A stretch of 64,000 bases of DNA from Ollibium composti (lineage in GTDB: Bacteria > Pseudomonadota > Alphaproteobacteria > Rhizobiales > Rhizobiaceae), in NCBI RefSeq assembly GCF_004801285.1, contig NZ_SSNY01000007.1, positions 62,001 to 126,000 on the forward strand. Direction: 5' to 3'. The notes under the pieces were generated by a model that had not been told where the DNA came from, did not search any database, and saw nothing but the letters and a program-made list of their open reading frames with translations. Shown one piece after another: positions 60,575-64,000 of this stretch (within the stretch, counting starts at the first letter, position 1; the number at the start of each line of letters is the position of its first letter). The position numbers were made by a program, and so were the translations under genes.

Positions 60575-61705
60575 ATGCTCTTTTGGATCATCGCCGCCGC
60601 CTTGACGCTGGCCGCCAGCCTGTCGGTGCTGCTGCCGCTGGCCGGCGGAGCTTCGCGCCGTCTGGCTGGCTCAAGCCCCGATGTGGCGGTGTATCGCGAC
60701 CAACTCGCGGAACTCGATCGCGATCTCGGCCGAGGCTTGATCCAGTCCACCGAAGCCGAGCAGGCGCGGGCCGAGATTGGCCGTCGTCTCCTGCGTGCCG
60801 ATGCAGCCGCCTCCGATGCCGGCATGGCTCGATCGAACGGAGCCGCACTCAGGGTCATCTCGGCGGCGGCCGTACTTGCCATCCCGCTGGTCAGTTGGGG
60901 CGTTTATGGGATGCTCGGTTCGCCCGATCTGCCGTCGCAACCGCTGGCAGAGCGGATGGCTAAAAATCCGGCGGACAGCTCGGTGGACGAACTGGTGGCG
61001 CGTGCGGAGGCGCATCTGGCGGCCGATCCTTCCGATGGCAAGGGATGGAACGTGCTGGCCCCGATCTATCTCCGCCTGCAGCGCTTTTCGGACGCCGTGA
61101 CGGCATACCGCAACGCCATCCGCCTCGAAGGGTCGACGGCGGCGCGCCAGGCAGGCTTGGGCGAAGCATTGACTTATGTCTCGAACGGCATCGTTTCGGC
61201 CGAGGCGCAGGCCGCTTTCGAGGCGGCGCTGATGCTTGATCCCATGAATCCCAAGGCCGGCTTCTATCTCGCGATGGCCGCTTCGCAGGAAGGTCGCACG
61301 GAAGACGCCAAGGCCAGCTGGCAGCGGATGCTGGCCGCGTTGCCGGCAGATTCGCCGTGGCGCCGCGCCGCACAGGAAGCCCTGGCGGAAGCGGACGGTC
61401 GGCAGGCGCCTTCCGCCGGCGACGGCCCCTCGCAGCAGGACATGGCGGCAGCGCAAGCCATGTCGCCGCAGGATCGTGCTGCCATGATCGAGACGATGGT
61501 GGCAAGCCTAGATGAAAAATTGCGCCGCGATCCGCAAGACGCGGACGGCTGGATGCGGCTTGTTCGTTCCTATGTCGTTCTGGGCAAGACGGATCAGGCA
61601 CGCGATGCGCTGACGCGCGGCCTTGCCGCCCTCGGAGCCGACAGCGACGCCGCGAAGAAAGTGTCCGCTTTTGCCGCGACGCTCGGACTGGCGGCGACGG
61701 AGTAG
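60575..61705 (+). CDS. ccmI: Cytochrome c maturation protein CcmI (CycH)
   Basis: 376 residues from ATG 60575. The first membrane helix (MLFWIIAAALTLAASLSVLL) is followed by the cytoplasmic leucine-zipper-like loop (DVAVYRDQLAELDRDLGRGL, SEIGRRLL type), a second helix (AALRVISAAAVLAIPLVSWG) and TPR repeats (WNVLAPIYLRLQRFSDAVTA; AAFEAALMLDPMNPKAGFYL). CcmI chaperones apocytochrome c and delivers it to CcmF/CcmH. It is the first gene of ccmI-ccmE-ccmF, with a 3-bp gap to ccmE. Confidence 0.93.
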   Translation: MLFWIIAAALTLAASLSVLLPLAGGASRRLAGSSPDVAVYRDQLAELDRDLGRGLIQSTEAEQARAEIGRRLLRADAAASDAGMARSNGAALRVISAAAVLAIPLVSWGVYGMLGSPDLPSQPLAERMAKNPADSSVDELVARAEAHLAADPSDGKGWNVLAPIYLRLQRFSDAVTAYRNAIRLEGSTAARQAGLGEALTYVSNGIVSAEAQAAFEAALMLDPMNPKAGFYLAMAASQEGRTEDAKASWQRMLAALPADSPWRRAAQEALAEADGRQAPSAGDGPSQQDMAAAQAMSPQDRAAMIETMVASLDEKLRRDPQDADGWMRLVRSYVVLGKTDQARDALTRGLAALGADSDAAKKVSAFAATLGLAATE

Positions 61706-61708
61706 GCC

Positions 61709-62152
61709 ATGACACGCAAGCAGAAGCGGCTGTCGGTGATCGTGGGAGGGTTGGTATTCCTCGCCGCGGCGACGGGACTGACCTTCTATGCATTGGGGCA
61801 GAAGGCCTCCTACTTCTACATGCCTGCCGATCTTGCCACCGCTACCGTCCAGCCCGGACAGCGCATTCGCCTGGGCGGGCTCGTCGAGAAGGGCAGCATC
61901 GTGCGCGGCCAGGGGGCCACTGTCGCTTTCGCGGTGACCGACCACGAAAAATCCGTCAAGGTGACCTACACCGGCATCCTGCCCGACCTCTTTCGGGAAG
62001 AGCAGGGCGTCATAACCGAGGGTACTTTCGGTCCGGATGGGACTTTCGTCGCCGACAGCGTGCTCGCCAAGCATGACGAACGCTATATGCCGAAGGAAGT
62101 CGCCGACGGGTTGAAGGCCAAGGGTGTCTGGGTCGAGAGTGAGAGCCAGTAG
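61709..62152 (+). CDS. ccmE: Haem chaperone CcmE (CycJ)
   Basis: 147 residues. It has an N-terminal anchor ([20 protein letters not shown]), then the OB-fold: [60 protein letters not shown]. The haem-binding end is [18 protein letters not shown], with the covalent His and the adjacent Tyr. CcmE carries haem from CcmC to CcmF in the periplasm. It would serve the cytochromes encoded at 28893-30289, among others. Confidence 0.95.
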   Translation: MTRKQKRLSVIVGGLVFLAAATGLTFYALGQKASYFYMPADLATATVQPGQRIRLGGLVEKGSIVRGQGATVAFAVTDHEKSVKVTYTGILPDLFREEQGVITEGTFGPDGTFVADSVLAKHDERYMPKEVADGLKAKGVWVESESQ

Positions 62153-62157
62153 CGGCC

Positions 62158-64000
62158 ATGGTTGAAATCGGACATTTCGCGCTCGTTCTGGCCCTCGCGC
62201 TGGCTTTGGTGCAGATGATCGTGCCGCTCGTCGGTGCGCGCGTCGGCAGCCAGCCGATGATGGCGGTTGCCGGCCCGGTCACGGTAACCGGCTTCGCGCT
62301 GACGGCGCTGTCCTTCACGGCGTTGGCGATCGCCTATGCGCGGTCCGATTTTTCGGTCGCCAATGTTTGGGAGAATTCGCACTCCCTTCAACCGCTCATC
62401 TACAAGATCACCGGCACCTGGGGAAACCACGAAGGTTCCATGCTTTTGTGGGTTCTCATCCTCACCTTTTTCGGCGCGCTGGTCGCCGTCTTCGGTACCA
62501 ACCTGCCCGCCACACTAAAGGCGAACGTGTTGGCCGTGCAGGGCGCCATCGGTACCGCTTTCTTCCTGTTCATCCTCGTCACCTCCAACCCGTTCGCACG
62601 GCTTTCGCCGGCGCCGGTCGAGGGGCGCGATCTCAACCCGATCCTGCAGGATTTCGGCCTCGCGGTTCACCCGCCGCTGCTCTATCTCGGCTATGTCGGC
62701 TTTTCCGTCTGCTTCTCCTTTTCGGTCGCAGCCCTCATCGAGGGGCGCATCGACGCCGCCTGGGCGCGCTGGGTGCGTCCGTGGACGCTCGTGGCCTGGA
62801 TTTTCCTGACCGGCGGTATCGCGGTGGGCTCCTACTGGGCCTACTACGAGCTCGGTTGGGGCGGCTTCTGGTTCTGGGATCCGGTCGAGAACGCCTCCTT
62901 CATGCCGTGGCTGGCCGGCACCGCGCTGCTGCATTCGGCCATCGTCATGGAAAAGCGTTCCGCCCTGAAGATCTGGACGCTGCTTCTGGCCATCCTCACC
63001 TTCTCGCTGTCGCTGCTCGGGACCTTTCTGGTGCGGTCGGGCGTGCTCACCTCTGTCCATGCCTTCGCCACCGATCCGACGCGCGGCGTCTTTATCCTGG
63101 CGATACTGATGCTGTTCATCGGCGGCTCGCTGGCGCTGTTTGCGCTGCGTGCTTCCACCTTGGCGGCCGGCGGCCTGTTCCAGCCGATTTCCCGGGAAGG
63201 CGCGCTGGTGCTCAACAACCTGTTCCTGACGACAGCCACCGCGACCGTGCTGATCGGCACGGTCTATCCGCTCGCCGTCGAGGCGCTTTCGGCCGACAAG
63301 ATTTCGGTCGGCGCCCCCTTCTTCAACATGACTTTCACCCCTCTCATGGTCCCGCTGCTGCTTCTGGTGCCGTTCGGCCCGCTGCTAGCCTGGAAGCGCG
63401 GCGATGTCCTGGCCGCCGCACAGCGCCTTATGGTCGCCTTCGCGGCGGCATTGCTGGCGGCGCTGGTGACGTTGATCTTCATCGACGGCGCCTCCGTACT
63501 GGCCGCGCTGGGTGACGGTCTGGCTTTCTGGCTGATTTGCGGCGCGCTCACCGACCTCGCCGTCAAGGCCGGCGTCGGCAACGTCGCATTGAACGTCTCG
63601 GCGCGGCGGTTGGTCGGCCTTCCCCGCTCGATCTTCGGCACGGCTATTGCTCATCTCGGCCTTGGGCTGACGCTGCTCGGCATGGTCGGGACGCTGTGCT
63701 TCGGGGCGGAGCGGATCTTGTCCATGCACGCTGGCGAGACGGTCGAGATCGCCGGCCGCGCCTTGCGTTTCGATGGACTGTACCCGGCGCCCGGACCGAA
63801 CTACACCGAACAGAACGGACGCTTCGTCCTCCTGAATGCGGCCGGCGCGGCCTCCGGTGAGGTCACGTCCTCGAAACGGTTCTATCCCGTGAGGCAGATG
63901 ACCACGACGGAAGCTGGAATCAGGACCTTAGGTTTCAGCCAGCTCTATATTTCGCTCGGCGACGAAGGCGCAGACGGTTCCGTGGTCGTGCGCATCTGGT
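62158..64000 (+). CDS. ccmF: Cytochrome c haem lyase subunit CcmF (CycK), partial
   Basis: 614 residues are visible from ATG 62158; the 3' end lies beyond the window. It is a polytopic membrane protein with the CcmF/haem handling signature ENASFMPWLAGTALLHS preceded by the Trp-rich WGGFWFWDPV (WWD domain). Flanking His residues occur in GLAVHPPLLYLGYVGFSVCF and RSGVLTSVHAFATDPTRG. With CcmH it attaches haem from CcmE to apocytochromes. It follows ccmE by 5 bp. CcmF proteins are about 650-660 residues, so only the last part is missing. Confidence 0.95.
   Translation, partial: MVEIGHFALVLALALALVQMIVPLVGARVGSQPMMAVAGPVTVTGFALTALSFTALAIAYARSDFSVANVWENSHSLQPLIYKITGTWGNHEGSMLLWVLILTFFGALVAVFGTNLPATLKANVLAVQGAIGTAFFLFILVTSNPFARLSPAPVEGRDLNPILQDFGLAVHPPLLYLGYVGFSVCFSFSVAALIEGRIDAAWARWVRPWTLVAWIFLTGGIAVGSYWAYYELGWGGFWFWDPVENASFMPWLAGTALLHSAIVMEKRSALKIWTLLLAILTFSLSLLGTFLVRSGVLTSVHAFATDPTRGVFILAILMLFIGGSLALFALRASTLAAGGLFQPISREGALVLNNLFLTTATATVLIGTVYPLAVEALSADKISVGAPFFNMTFTPLMVPLLLLVPFGPLLAWKRGDVLAAAQRLMVAFAAALLAALVTLIFIDGASVLAALGDGLAFWLICGALTDLAVKAGVGNVALNVSARRLVGLPRSIFGTAIAHLGLGLTLLGMVGTLCFGAERILSMHAGETVEIAGRALRFDGLYPAPGPNYTEQNGRFVLLNAAGAASGEVTSSKRFYPVRQMTTTEAGIRTLGFSQLYISLGDEGADGSVVVRIW

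Overview
The window is a high-GC chromosomal segment from an alphaproteobacterium of the Hyphomicrobiales (Rhizobiales), most likely a Mesorhizobium-like member of the Phyllobacteriaceae. The gene content supports this: a MucR-family regulator, a betICAB-type choline/choline-sulfate operon, feuN-feuP-feuQ followed by the ccm (cyc) cytochrome c maturation genes, DUF1491/DUF2336/DUF5330/DUF6107 families and an alphaproteobacterial gene transfer agent (GTA) cluster. This placement is inferred from gene families and gene order; no database search was run.

Layout. 1-1457: the end of a Tad/Flp pilus locus (TadG-like, TadE-like; minus strand). 1779-7095: a peptide ABC transporter operon (binding protein, two permeases, fused double ATPase). 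7213-7289: tRNA-Pro(CGG). 7518-9749: a mannose-1-phosphate guanylyltransferase/AGE-isomerase fusion. 9700-15081: betI-betC-betA-betB (minus), converting choline-O-sulfate to glycine betaine. 15262-20019: thiolase, DUF488, asparaginase, a Tat-exported repeat protein and a GreA/GreB-type factor. 20022-20701: a Doc/AbrB toxin-antitoxin pair with a repeat-rich operator. 20702-24264: a two-subunit methylmalonyl-CoA mutase. 24448-32411: HerA-like ATPase, L,D-transpeptidase, branched-chain aminotransferase, superoxide dismutase, two cytochromes c and oligopeptidase B. 32814-35082: mucR, a small unknown gene, then a DnaA-like HTH gene and a DUF6456 gene that resemble the GTA activator pair GafY/GafZ. 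35096-44140: SufE, a sensor histidine kinase, peptidoglycan-binding and DUF proteins, and penicillin-binding protein 1A. 44304-57389: the GTA structural cluster. 57474-64000: feuNPQ, a 17-kDa-antigen-like lipoprotein, and ccmI-ccmE-ccmF, the last cut by the window edge.

The main discovery is in the GTA cluster. Small and large terminase, portal, connector, head closure, all tail genes, the NlpC/P60 peptidase and the 1298-residue host-specificity protein are open. The prohead protease and the major capsid protein are reduced to one scar. The first 30 codons of the protease (from 47735) are joined, out of frame, to the last 67 codons of the capsid gene (to 48023). Unless a capsid gene lies elsewhere, this GTA is headless, while its terminase, portal and complete tail remain. 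About 9 kb upstream sits a probable split GTA activator (gafY-like, gafZ-like). Its first gene has its Shine-Dalgarno sequence buried in a hairpin. A strong intrinsic terminator directly after the capsid remnant fits the idea that a GafZ-type antiterminator is needed to express the tail genes.

Smaller regulatory signals include a BetI-type operator, a triple direct repeat before the toxin-antitoxin pair, a terminator-shaped hairpin in the sodB leader, hairpins between oppA/oppB and betA/betB, and several intrinsic terminators.
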